Below the pieces are notes generated by a model. It did no database searches. It was not told where the DNA came from and worked only from the letters and a program-made list of their open reading frames with translations. 64,000 nt of DNA. Source: Rhodococcus sp. SGAir0479. GTDB lineage: Bacteria > Actinomycetota > Actinomycetes > Mycobacteriales > Mycobacteriaceae. The stretch spans positions 1,674,001 through 1,738,000 of the forward strand of contig NZ_CP039432.1 in NCBI RefSeq assembly GCF_005484805.1. The letters are read 5' to 3'. A program made the translations under genes and the position numbers. Shown here piece after piece: positions 34,282-42,738 of this stretch. Position 1 is the stretch's first letter; each line of letters begins with the position of its first letter.

Positions 34282-35079
34282 TCAGGCGTGGGCTCGGTAG
34301 ATCTCCCGCGCGATCCGCTCCTTGTAGGCGGCGAAGGCGGGGGTCGTGCGCACCGACGGCGACCGGGGGCCGGCGTCGGTGTCACCGGGGAGCGAGATCG
34401 CGATGTCCTCGACGATACGGCCGGGCCGGGTGCTCATGACGAGCACCCGGCTCCCGAGGAAGACCGCCTCGTCGACGCTGTGGGTGACGAACAGGACGGT
34501 CCGGTGATCGGCGTGCCGGATCGCGAGCAGTTCGGTCTGCAGCTTCTCGCGGGTGAGGGCGTCGAGAGCCCCGAACGGCTCATCCATCAGGATGATTCGC
34601 GGTTCGTTCACGAGCACGCGTGCGATCTGCGCGCGCTGCTGCATGCCGCCGGACAACTCGTAGGTGCGCCGGCCCGCGAACTCGGACAGCCCGACGGTCG
34701 CGAGGATCCGATCGGCACGCAGACGTTTCTCGGTGCGGGACGCACCTCGCAATTTCGGTCCGAGTTCGACGTTGGCGCGCACCGACTTCCACGGAAACAG
34801 GTTGGGTTTCTGGAACACGACGCCGCGTTCGGGGCCCGGGCCGGTCACCGGGACCCCGCCGATGTCGACGGTGCCGGTGGTGGGAGATTCGAATCCGGCG
34901 AGCATCTGCAGCAGGGTGGTCTTGCCGCATCCGGACGGCCCCACCAGGCACACGAACTCCCCCGGTTCGATGGTCAGGTCGACGGTGCTCACCGCGGGCA
35001 CCGTCGCCGCGCCCGTGCCGTACGACTTGGTGACGCCGGTGAAGGTGACCCGATCGGTACCCGTCCGGTTCCCGGTCAC
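34282..35079 (-). CDS. ssuB: Sulfonate/taurine ABC transporter ATP-binding protein
   Basis: A 265-residue nitrate/sulfonate/taurine-type ATPase: Walker A GPSGCGKTT, Q-loop VVFQKPNLFPW, signature LSGGMQQRAQIAR, Walker B IILMDEPFGALD and switch His in FVTHSVDEA. It energises uptake through the SsuC permease. GTG 35079 overlaps the ssuA stop (GTGA), so it is coupled. Longer upstream frames lie inside ssuA and are shadows. The name Ssu is preferred to Tau because ssuD is the neighbour and no tauD is present. Confidence 0.92.
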   Translation of the reverse strand: MTGNRTGTDRVTFTGVTKSYGTGAATVPAVSTVDLTIEPGEFVCLVGPSGCGKTTLLQMLAGFESPTTGTVDIGGVPVTGPGPERGVVFQKPNLFPWKSVRANVELGPKLRGASRTEKRLRADRILATVGLSEFAGRRTYELSGGMQQRAQIARVLVNEPRIILMDEPFGALDALTREKLQTELLAIRHADHRTVLFVTHSVDEAVFLGSRVLVMSTRPGRIVEDIAISLPGDTDAGPRSPSVRTTPAFAAYKERIAREIYRAHA

Positions 35080-36128
35080 GGCTGCGCGACCTGACGTGCC
35101 GCGTCGACGTAGACGCCGTTCCGGTACACCTCGGGAGCGCTGACCGCGGTGATCTGGCCCTGCTCGTGCAGGAACTGCGCGGTGGAGAGCAGGTTGTCGG
35201 CGAACGCGGCACCGAGGTACGCGTCCGACGCCTGCTCCGATGCCCGAAGGTAGGTCAGCCCGTCGAGCTGCGGGCGCACCGCCTCCGGTGCGACACCGAG
35301 CTGGACCGCGAGCGCCACGGACGCCTTGTCGGGATCGGTGAGCAGCTGCTCGACCGCCCAGTCCTGGGCACGGGTCCACACCTGGACGAACTCCGGGTTG
35401 GCGTCGACGAAGGCCCGGGTGGCGCCGGCGAGGTCGAAGGTCGGGACGCCGGCCGCAGCGGTGTCGGCACTCGTGAGCAGCACGTGACCGCCGGCGAGTT
35501 CGGACAGGGTCGGCTCCCAGATCCAGGTGCCGTCGATCTCCCCGCTCTGCCACGCCGCGACCGTCGCATCGGGGGCGAGGTTGACGAGGGTGACCTTGTC
35601 GGTGATGCCGGCCCGGTCCAGGGCGGCGAGCAGACTGTAGTGAGCGGTCGACGCGAACGGTGTGGCGATCGTCTTGCCGGCGAGCTGCTCGACCGAGGTG
35701 ATCGCCGGGTCGCGCACCACGAGGGATTCGGCCGCGCCGATCACGTCGTGGATCCAGATCACCTGCATGTCGATGTTCAACGGAGCCGACAGCGCCTTCG
35801 TCGCGGGGCTGGAGCCGAGCAGCCCCAGGTCGGCGCTGCCGGAACCGAACGCCTGCACCACGTCACCGCCCGACGGGAACCGGCTCCACGTGATGTCCGC
35901 GTTGGGCAGGCATGCCTCGAGGATGCCCGAATCCTTCACCAGCAGGTCGCCGTTGGGGATGTCCTGGTAGGCGATGCGCGCGGTGGTCGTCACCGACCGG
36001 TTCACCTCGAACGGGCACGCGGCGGCCGCCGCGGAGCCGTCCGGCGAACTGTTCCGATCGGTGGAGACGCAGCCGGCGACAAGTGTGCCCGCCGCCAGCG
36101 CCGCCGCGACCACGAGTGTGCGCTTCAT
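35076..36128 (-). CDS. ssuA: Sulfonate/taurine ABC transporter substrate-binding lipoprotein
   Basis: A 350-residue lipoprotein with signal MKRTLVVAAALAAGTLVAGC (lipobox LVAGC). The binding-protein fold shows ARIAYQDIPNGDLLVKDSGI, DLGLLGSSPATKALSAPLNI and GTWIWEPTLSELAGG, as in TauA/SsuA. It captures the sulfonate outside the membrane and delivers it to SsuC. It overlaps ssuC by four bases (ATGA) and ssuB likewise, giving a tight three-gene operon. Confidence 0.9.
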   Translation of the reverse strand: MKRTLVVAAALAAGTLVAGCVSTDRNSSPDGSAAAAACPFEVNRSVTTTARIAYQDIPNGDLLVKDSGILEACLPNADITWSRFPSGGDVVQAFGSGSADLGLLGSSPATKALSAPLNIDMQVIWIHDVIGAAESLVVRDPAITSVEQLAGKTIATPFASTAHYSLLAALDRAGITDKVTLVNLAPDATVAAWQSGEIDGTWIWEPTLSELAGGHVLLTSADTAAAGVPTFDLAGATRAFVDANPEFVQVWTRAQDWAVEQLLTDPDKASVALAVQLGVAPEAVRPQLDGLTYLRASEQASDAYLGAAFADNLLSTAQFLHEQGQITAVSAPEVYRNGVYVDAARQVAQP

Positions 36129-37003
36129 GCTTTTCCCTTCCAGGGCACGGCGAGGACGCCGAGCCATTTGATGACCGCGTCCAAGACCAGAGCGGTGATG
36201 CCGATGACGACGATGCAGGCGATCGTCAGCGGCGTGTTCAGCTGTGTGCCCGACAGATAGGCCAGGCCGCCGATGCCGGGGATGCCGTTGTTGAGTTCGG
36301 CGGCGACCACCGTCGTCCATGCGAAACCCACCGCGATGCGGATTCCGGTGAGGACCTCCGGCGCGGTAGAGGGCAACACGACTTCGGTGAGCACTTGGCG
36401 ACGGTTGGCGCCGAGTGAGCGCACCGCGTCGATGTGATCGCGTGGAACCGCGTGCACGCCGTTGATCGTGGCGATGGTGATCGCGGGAAACGCGGCGAGG
36501 AACAACAGCCATATCTTCGAGGTGTCGCCGATGCCGAACCACACGATGAGCAGGCCGATGTAGCCCAGCGGGGGCAGGGCGCGCAGGAAGTTGAGGTACG
36601 GCTCGAGCAGGGTGTTGAGCGGCCGCCACATGCCCATCGCGAAGCCGAGGAGCGGGCCGACCACGACGGCGGCACCGACGCCGGCGGCGATCCGCTGGCA
36701 GCTCGCCAACAGGTGCTCCCACAGGAAATAGCCCTGTTCGCCCTGGACGAGCCGGTCGACGCCCGGTGCGACCGGATGCCACGTGTTGGCCTGCACGAAC
36801 GCGTCCCACACCGCGCCCGGGGACGGGAGGAACAGCGGTTCGATCAGTCCGGCGGCGGTCACCGCCCACCAGAGGACGAGGAACACGCCGAGTGCCAGGA
36901 CACGACCGGCCACCCGGCGCAGAGGTGGACCACTCAGTCGCGGTCTCGTCCTGGCGGGGACAACAGTGGTCGGGTCGTCGAGCAGATCGACTGGGGCATT
37001 CAC
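36125..37003 (-). CDS. ssuC: Sulfonate/taurine ABC transporter permease
   Basis: A 292-residue inner-membrane permease with about six helices. The EAA loop is RSLGANRRQVLTEVVLPSTA, and LNFLRALPPLGYIGLLIVWF is typical of the SsuC/TauC group. It is first in the operon; a strong AGGAGG-containing site lies upstream of ATG 37003. No Cys-rich leader was found ahead of this operon, unlike ssuD. Confidence 0.92.
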   Translation of the reverse strand: MNAPVDLLDDPTTVVPARTRPRLSGPPLRRVAGRVLALGVFLVLWWAVTAAGLIEPLFLPSPGAVWDAFVQANTWHPVAPGVDRLVQGEQGYFLWEHLLASCQRIAAGVGAAVVVGPLLGFAMGMWRPLNTLLEPYLNFLRALPPLGYIGLLIVWFGIGDTSKIWLLFLAAFPAITIATINGVHAVPRDHIDAVRSLGANRRQVLTEVVLPSTAPEVLTGIRIAVGFAWTTVVAAELNNGIPGIGGLAYLSGTQLNTPLTIACIVVIGITALVLDAVIKWLGVLAVPWKGKA

Positions 37004-37335
37004 GCTTCCGGTACCTCCTGGCCGGAATTACCGGGCCCAGCACAGCTTTCGATCGTCAGAGCTGCGATTGTGCGTGGCGGAAGCCCTCGGGTACAGGGTT
37101 GGGACCATGGTGAGCAAAACCCTGGTTCATGCGGACTTCCCGTGGCAAGGACAATCGCTCGCCTGGAAGCCGGTGAAAACTGGGGCGGGGGCCGCGACCG
37201 ATCAGTGAGAATGATGCGAAGGCGCTGACAGCCGGGCGAGGCAGACCGCGTCTGGATCAGGAACCACACGCCCTGCCGGCTGGGCGAGCAACCCGCACGC
37301 CATCGACAACCGGCACGCGCGGAGCAGAACAGGTT
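37004..37335. other. Upstream region of the ssuCAB operon
   Basis: About 330 bases. Apart from the ribosome binding site near 37020, I see no gene; a short plus-strand frame at 37108-37209 has no site. The promoter of ssuCAB must lie here. Confidence 0.4.
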
Positions 37336-37731
37336 TCATCCGTCGATCCGTGGTCGTCGATACTGGATTGACAGGACGGTGGTTGCGACAGCCCCGATTC
37401 CCAGTGCGAGAAAGCTGATGTAGGTGCTGACCCAACTCCTGGGCCGATCTACAACGTATTCGCCGGACGTCGGGTCAACACCCTCGCAGTTCACGCCTAT
37501 CGGGAACCAAGACCGAGAGGTCGTGACTCGTATCTGCCCTGGACGATTTGAGTCCGATTGTACCGAAGCCGGCGGACGGTCACGGCAAAGATCGAAACCA
37601 GTGTCTCCTACTGCGGCACCCCACGGCAATTGCACAGCCAAGACGATCGCGATGGCAGCGAATACGACCGAGAACCACGCGATGACGACTGCATCCGTCC
37701 GCCTCGGTAGTCGACGCCCGCCTTCGCTCAT
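37336..37731 (-). CDS. Small two-helix membrane protein with Cys loop
   Basis: A 131-residue protein MSEGGRRLPRRTDAVVIAWF. Layout: helix VVIAWFSVVFAAIAIVLAV, a loop of about 60 residues with Cys in FDLCRDRPPAS and GVNCEGVDPTSGEYVVD, and helix STYISFLALGIGAVATTVLS with a positive tail. It shares the architecture of 16186, 16623 and 29488. GGCGGA precedes the ATG; the longer frame to 37902 is unsupported. Function unknown. Confidence 0.68.
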   Translation of the reverse strand: MSEGGRRLPRRTDAVVIAWFSVVFAAIAIVLAVQLPWGAAVGDTGFDLCRDRPPASVQSDSNRPGQIRVTTSRSWFPIGVNCEGVDPTSGEYVVDRPRSWVSTYISFLALGIGAVATTVLSIQYRRPRIDG

Positions 37732-37996
37732 CGTTCCGCCACCGCTGCGCCTCCCCCGTCGTCGGTCCACGTCCAGGACGACCTCGCGGCCCAAGCAGAC
37801 CCCGATGGGATCTTGCCGGGTCCCCATCTGTCCGGACAAGTGACGCCACCCACGCATCGGATTGGGTCCGCTGTGAATCCTCCATCGACAGCAACCAGGC
37901 ACACCGCAGTTTGCGCGGCACCGCCGCGAACCCCGAACGCGGTACCGGGCCGCAGTTCACCCGCGCACTCCCCGCCCCATCCGTAAAGTGCCCGTT

Positions 37997-38595
37997 ATGG
38001 GGGCTTCGAGGATCTTAGTGGGGTTGACTGCGCTCGCACTCACCATGTCGGGGTGCGGTTCGTCGACCGAGTCCGACGACACCGCCGCGCCCACACCACC
38101 ACCGACGATCTCAGGATTGGTAGAGCCGACCTGCCTGGCCGACAACCTCCTCGGATTCTCAGGTCTGCCCCAGACCACGCCCGCAGTCCCCGAGCCCATG
38201 CCGATCGCCCAGGACTTCGAGCCGGTCCGCGTCGTCACCTGCGAAGGCGCCTGGCACCGCTCGGAAGCTGTAGAAGTCGTCGACCACACTGTTCGCTGGA
38301 CCGAGGAGCATTACGAAGGCGACATGGCTGCCGTGCTGGCCGGCTACCGACTGCCCTCCGAACCGCCGCCGGAGAACTGACCTGTCTGACCGACCAACAG
38401 ACGCCACCGATCGTCTGGCTCATCGACGAGGACGGACTCGGCATGCGGCCAGCCGGGCTACCGACCGGCGAATGCGGTGCCTTCAAGTGGGATGCCATCT
38501 CCGCGATCCACGCACTTCCGCTCACCAAGCGGATCGTCCACCACATCCCACTGTCACCCATCATGGAAGCCCGCTTCAACGGCGAACCCGTCTGA
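37997..38595 (+). pseudogene. Lipoprotein gene with a single frameshift
   Basis: Frame one begins at ATG 37997 with a lipoprotein signal ILVGLTALALTMSGC and a body ending EGDMAAVLAGYRLPSEPPP. It stops at 38380, but the next frame continues smoothly as ELTCLTDQQTPPIVWLIDED, MRPAGLPTGECGAFKWDAIS and a stop at 38595. A one-base change in the GC repeat near 38370 would fuse them into about 199 residues. TAAAGT lies seven bases before the ATG, suggesting a leaderless message. Confidence 0.6.
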
Positions 38596-38628
38596 CGCTC
38601 GGTTTTACGAAAGGGACGAGACACACTG

Positions 38629-38976
38629 ATGGCAATGCAGCCCGAATCCAAACGTAGTTTGCGGGAAGGCGCGTGCTCTGCCGTGCTCTCGGCACCTGTC
38701 GCGGCCGGCTTGACGGCCCTGGTGTGGCAGTTCCCCATAGCTGTCGCAGGCACCGCCGGCCACTCCATAGGGGCTGCACTCAGCGCGTCGATCACAATGG
38801 TCGCATTCATGACGTTGTTTTCGATTTTCGGCGGCGTGCTCGCGATCGGAATCGTGGGAGCCGGGGCCGGCTACCTCGCGCGGCGAGTCGGGTCGAAAGC
38901 GCCGCAGATTGCCGGGATCGCCGTCGGTTGTGCGTCGGCGGTGGTGGTTGCTGTCGCAGATGTCCTCCTGACGTGA
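38629..38976 (+). CDS. Small membrane protein, three helices
   Basis: A 115-residue hydrophobic protein: helices SAVLSAPVAAGLTALVWQF, MVAFMTLFSIFGGVLAIGIV and QIAGIAVGCASAVVVAVADV, with short charged links. It starts 33 bases after the preceding lipoprotein gene and could be its partner. Function unknown. Confidence 0.6.
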   Translation: MAMQPESKRSLREGACSAVLSAPVAAGLTALVWQFPIAVAGTAGHSIGAALSASITMVAFMTLFSIFGGVLAIGIVGAGAGYLARRVGSKAPQIAGIAVGCASAVVVAVADVLLT

Positions 38977-39130
38977 GAAGCTCGCGCTAGCTCCAGCCCA
39001 TCGAAAGGTCGGCGCACCGTCCCGATCGGCGCGGTCATCGTCGGCACCCTGGCGGTCGCATTCGGCCGCCATCTGGATGACGCTCCACTAGAACCGCCCG
39101 AAATCTTCTCCCGGCGCTGTGTCGACACGA
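38977..39130. other. Short gap between convergent genes
   Basis: Contains no gene and no strong hairpin that I can see. Confidence 0.4.
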
Positions 39131-40252
39131 TCACTGCGCCAGATCTTCCACCCATGAATAATGCCGAACGCTGTTGTTACACAACCACTTCCGATATCCG
39201 TCGGCTTCGAGAGTGGCGACGTCGGTGAGCCAATAGGTCTCGTCGGGCGCCCAGCCTGCGATCACACTCGCCGTGTCGTCATCCACAGCGACGGGGGTGC
39301 CCGCCGCGGCGAGGTATCCCGCCACGGTGAGATGAACACCGTCGTACCGCTCGGCCACCCGCGGCCAGTCGGGGATGACCCATCGCCCTGTCCACCCCGT
39401 CGCGCGGTACCAGTCGTGTCGCTTCTGTGCAGTCACCTCCATGGGGAACTGCCTGCACAGCTGCGCCCACGACTGTGCTCCATCGACCTCGTACACGCGA
39501 ACACCATCAGGGATGTCCATGGGCCGCGAGACGGCACGGTTCCATCCCATGCTGTCCTCGACGAACCACAGCCCTGCCGGGGTTCCGTCGAACAGCCTGC
39601 GGGTCGAACTTCGCGTTGGTGGTGTCGACCACCACCACCCGGACCAGTTCGCCGACGGATCCACGGGTCGATCGCGCGCTGCTCGCTCTTCCTCCTCGAC
39701 AGTGCGAACGCGGTAGTCCCGCAACAATTCCGCAGCAGTCGGTGCAATGACGGCCGCGTCGAGAGAATCCGTGCCTTCATCGACCCAACCCACCAGCCAC
39801 TGATCCCCCGCAACGAGACCTGTCGACCACCACTGCGCATGCGGAGACGACGCGACATGCTCTGCAATCCGTCGCAGCTCACCTCGCACGGACTCGGCGG
39901 CGAGAAGTACTTCCTTCCCGTCCGGCTCCTGCCAATACCACGCCGAATCCACCGACGCCTCCAGGGCAGAACGCAGCGCGGTCGCCGTCACCTCCGGAAG
40001 CGGCACCCGAGACAGGCGGTCCGCCACATCCTTCGCAGTGACGACGGTCCGCCGAGCCTCCTCCGCACCAGGTCCGAACAGGACCGTTCCGGTGCCCCGA
40101 GCGACGTCGACGCGATACGAGGCCCGGAACACGGCAGAATGGAGCGTGTCCCGCTGTGACTCGACGCCCACACATTGCTCCGCGTCCAACGCGTATTCGA
40201 GCAGCAACCGACGACCACGCGGACCCGCCAACAACGCTTCGACCGCACTCAT
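39131..40252 (-). CDS. Orphan protein, 373 residues, Trp-rich
   Basis: A soluble protein, start MSAVEALLAGPRGRRLLLEY, with many Trp residues: DPSANWSGWWWSTPPT, LWFVEDSMGWNRAVSRP, RATGWTGRWVIPDWPRVAER. The central part LEASVDSAWYWQEPDGKEVL and the C-terminal GYLAAAGTPVAVDDDTASVI, AGWAPDETYWLTDV look like a substrate-binding or enzyme-like globular protein. I recall similar actinobacterial hypothetical proteins but no named domain. TTG 40255 is an alternative start. It is divergent from the gene at 40364. Confidence 0.72.
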   Translation of the reverse strand: MSAVEALLAGPRGRRLLLEYALDAEQCVGVESQRDTLHSAVFRASYRVDVARGTGTVLFGPGAEEARRTVVTAKDVADRLSRVPLPEVTATALRSALEASVDSAWYWQEPDGKEVLLAAESVRGELRRIAEHVASSPHAQWWSTGLVAGDQWLVGWVDEGTDSLDAAVIAPTAAELLRDYRVRTVEEEERAARDRPVDPSANWSGWWWSTPPTRSSTRRLFDGTPAGLWFVEDSMGWNRAVSRPMDIPDGVRVYEVDGAQSWAQLCRQFPMEVTAQKRHDWYRATGWTGRWVIPDWPRVAERYDGVHLTVAGYLAAAGTPVAVDDDTASVIAGWAPDETYWLTDVATLEADGYRKWLCNNSVRHYSWVEDLAQ

Positions 40253-40363
40253 CAACCCACCATTCCAGAACCCGACCCCCGACCCCGATAGTCCGCCACC
40301 AGCAGGCTAACCACGGCGGTAGGTTCCGTTCGACAGTCGGTCCTCTTTGATAGCTTCAGCCGC

Positions 40364-40969
40364 ATGGGGAGTAAGGCGAGGGGGCTCGCGCAACAGGCAG
40401 CCGCACGCGAAGAGCAGTGCAATCAGTGGTGGAGGTACGCCGTCGAGTGCGCGCGACAGATCCGAGCCGGATCACCGCCACCGGCGATGGCAGTACACGG
40501 CCTCGTGCTGGGCCACGGCGAGGGGGCCATTGCCGAAGGAACTGCCGAGTATTCGCGGTACTGGGCTGGTGACGGCACCTACTACCGGACCTCGTCGTTC
40601 GCGATCGGCAGCCCCGCCTTCGTTGTCGGCAGCATCGCAGGCAGCATGATCGCCAATAGCCGCGCCAAGCATGCCGCCCAACGCGACGGCACGCTCATGT
40701 GGCGTGAGCACCAGCAAAGTCAGTTTCTTATCACCAACCACCGCGTATGGTGCCACACCGCGGCGAAGGGCTGGCTCAGCTTCCACTTCAACGCGGTCAC
40801 CGAATTTCACCCCGATCTGTACGGATGGTCGCTGACCCTCGCGTTCGAAAACGCTGTACCGCTGAGACTCGCCGGGCCGGCCGCCCCCGCTCTCGCGCTC
40901 TGGTGCGGCCGCGGAATCCTCGGCGACCGCTGGGACACCGACCCCCGTCTGGCCCCGCTGCTCGCCTGA
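40364..40969 (+). CDS. Orphan protein with a PH/GRAM-like C-terminal domain
   Basis: A 201-residue protein. The N-terminal half is Ala-rich with one semi-hydrophobic segment (FVVGSIAGSMIANSRA). The C-terminal half QSQFLITNHRVWCHTAAKGW, LSFHFNAVTEFHPDLYGWSL and TLAFENAVPLRLAGPAAPAL follows the pattern of bacterial PH/GRAM-like domains (LTNxRL, W..., strand, F..). TAGCTT ends seven bases before ATG 40364, giving a likely leaderless transcript. Function unknown. Confidence 0.6.
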   Translation: MGSKARGLAQQAAAREEQCNQWWRYAVECARQIRAGSPPPAMAVHGLVLGHGEGAIAEGTAEYSRYWAGDGTYYRTSSFAIGSPAFVVGSIAGSMIANSRAKHAAQRDGTLMWREHQQSQFLITNHRVWCHTAAKGWLSFHFNAVTEFHPDLYGWSLTLAFENAVPLRLAGPAAPALALWCGRGILGDRWDTDPRLAPLLA

Positions 40970-41314
40970 CATCACTATCCACGAGGGCTCCACAGCAGCG
41001 AGGCAGAGCGGCCGGGCGCACTGGAACGAAGCCGTCGAGGCAGATGTCCAGCACCCCGATCGCCGGCCACACCCGACATCGAGTGTGAGGTCGACCCGTA
41101 CGACGTGAATCCCGTCGACGAAACCGACGGGTGGAACCACGATCCCTTCCCGCTCTACACCCACGAACGCCCGATCAGACAAGGCAACAAACGCATCACC
41201 CAGATCCGCACACGCCCGCGGGGCACTAATTTGGGAAGGAACGCCGCTCGTAGGTCGGCAAGTGTGCGCGCCCAACCTCGAAAGCCCGGACAGCAGCGTG
41301 CGATACCGTCGGGT
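40970..41314. other. Intergenic, no gene seen
   Basis: The frame of the next gene stays open back to 41105, but no start there has a ribosome binding site and the extension lacks protein character. Ends with a TACCGT -10 box (41304-41309). Confidence 0.4.
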
Positions 41315-41914
41315 ATGCCCTCGACTGCGCGGCACACGGACGGGCGGCCACCGCGAGCGGTGCTGGCCGTGTGCACAGCAGTGCTAGCGACGGGCATCGT
41401 CTTCGCAGTAGTCGACTGGTGGCCCGGCGCGGCCCATACGGCGGACGACCTCGCCAACGATCTGATCTTGACTACCCTCGGATTTCTATTTTTCCTCACC
41501 GGAACCGTTTGGGCAACCAAGACGTTCAACGTCGTCGTCCGCTACCGCCGATGGTCTTGGTGGATCGTCCCAGCCCCAGTAATCGTCGTCATGGCACTGC
41601 TACTGGCCTTGCTACTTCCAGCTCCGTCGTTTCACTCCGCGCGCTCCGACTTCGAGGCAGTGGTCACCACGATGCCGGAAGGGGACGCCCTCTGGGGTAT
41701 CGACGTCGGCCCGTTCTCGATTTCTTCAGTCACGCGTCACCGAGACGGTGCGATCTACTTCGTGGACGAGGATCAGGTCTTCTGGCTGTCAACCGGAGGG
41801 TGGGTGTACTCCCCCACAGGTCAACCCACGGGCGACAAGTACTACGAGGAATTCGAAGCCACACACATCGATGGCCCCTGGTACGAATTCCGGGCCCACC
41901 TGCCGAACTGGTAG
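41315..41914 (+). CDS. Orphan membrane protein, three N-terminal helices
   Basis: A 199-residue protein: helices AVLAVCTAVLATGIVFAVV, ILTTLGFLFFLTGTVWATK and WIVPAPVIVVMALLLALLL, then an exported domain of about 85 residues (GIDVGPFSISSVTRHRDGAI, WVYSPTGQPTGDKYYEEFEA). TACCGT lies five bases before ATG 41315, fitting a leaderless message. Function unknown. Confidence 0.62.
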   Translation: MPSTARHTDGRPPRAVLAVCTAVLATGIVFAVVDWWPGAAHTADDLANDLILTTLGFLFFLTGTVWATKTFNVVVRYRRWSWWIVPAPVIVVMALLLALLLPAPSFHSARSDFEAVVTTMPEGDALWGIDVGPFSISSVTRHRDGAIYFVDEDQVFWLSTGGWVYSPTGQPTGDKYYEEFEATHIDGPWYEFRAHLPNW

Positions 41915-42024
41915 CGCGAGTCGGCACCCTGCTCGAGCGCAGGCGACGGTCCGGGCTGGCGCCGACGCGCTGTACGAACTGTCTTCGATGCCGCCCCTCG
42001 GGCGGACGGAACCCAGTTCGTCTG

Positions 42025-42567
42025 CTACACCCGACCCGACATTCTGAGCGCACACGCCCATACCGTATCGGCGTCTTCGATTGGCGACTTCTGCAACGAC
42101 TGCCAAATCCGTTGTGCCACTTCAGCGGACGGGCGGTAGTCGAATCCCATCGCTTGCGTCAGGTCCCAGGTGTGGATGACGGTGTCGCTGACGTGTTTGT
42201 CGTAGACCGCGCAGGCGTCGAGGTCGACCCCGTCTATGCAGTAGCGCGATTCGGCAGAGGAAACAGACGCGAAACCATCCTCCGTCTGACGGGCCGTCCG
42301 ACGGTACAACCGCTCGAACCCACCGCCGTAGAGATCTACCGAGGTGTCGAGGGTCGGCCTCCGCAATGCGTGGCCCTGGACGGGCACGTGTACTGGCTGA
42401 TGCGTGAGGCCTGCGGCGACGACGAGATTTCGGTCGATGATGTGCAGGTACAGGTCGCCGACGTCCCGTGCGGGCACCGGCGTTGGTTGCCCGAGATCGC
42501 CTTGGGTGATCTCGGAGAGCCATCCTGCGAGGTCTTCGGTCACGGTGTGCAACATGGATACATCCAT
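42025..42567 (-). CDS. Maleylpyruvate isomerase-family (DinB-like, mycothiol-type) protein
   Basis: A 180-residue protein of the DinB/MDMPI superfamily, MDVSMLHTVTEDLAGWLSEI with VGDLYLHIIDRNLVVAAGLT, HVSDTVIHTWDLTQAMGFDY and AEVAQRIWQSLQKSPI. The His residues in LYLHIIDRN and VIHTWDL match the metal ligands of mycothiol-dependent isomerases and transferases. It is divergent from a MarR gene across a twin palindromic operator and is probably its target. Substrate unknown. Confidence 0.78.
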   Translation of the reverse strand: MDVSMLHTVTEDLAGWLSEITQGDLGQPTPVPARDVGDLYLHIIDRNLVVAAGLTHQPVHVPVQGHALRRPTLDTSVDLYGGGFERLYRRTARQTEDGFASVSSAESRYCIDGVDLDACAVYDKHVSDTVIHTWDLTQAMGFDYRPSAEVAQRIWQSLQKSPIEDADTVWACALRMSGRV

Positions 42568-42679
42568 TGCGCGCCCCCTTCGGGCGAAGCCGAGACAGCG
42601 CACTCGACCGCTGTGGTCGAGGTGCTCCGACCGGCAATGTGTGAACTACCGTCGAATGTGCAGAGGACCAACTTGATCG

Positions 42680-42718
42680 TCTACCGCGGTAGATTAACTG
42701 ATCCTCTACCACGGTAGA
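42680..42718. promoter_or_regulatory. Twin palindromic MarR operator
   Basis: TCTACCGCGGTAGA (42680-42693) is a perfect 14-bp palindrome, and TCTACCACGGTAGA (42705-42718) differs from it at one base. The centres are 25 bases apart. They fill the divergent promoter of marR and the DinB-like gene; two near-identical palindromes there strongly suggest MarR autoregulation and repression of both genes. Confidence 0.75.
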
Positions 42719-42738
42719 CGACACTGAGGAGGGTGTCC

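Noticed and set aside
37108-37209. Possible leader peptide near ssuC (MVSKTLVHADFPWQ)
   Set aside because: It is on the plus strand, opposite to ssuCAB, and has no Cys codons or ribosome binding site.
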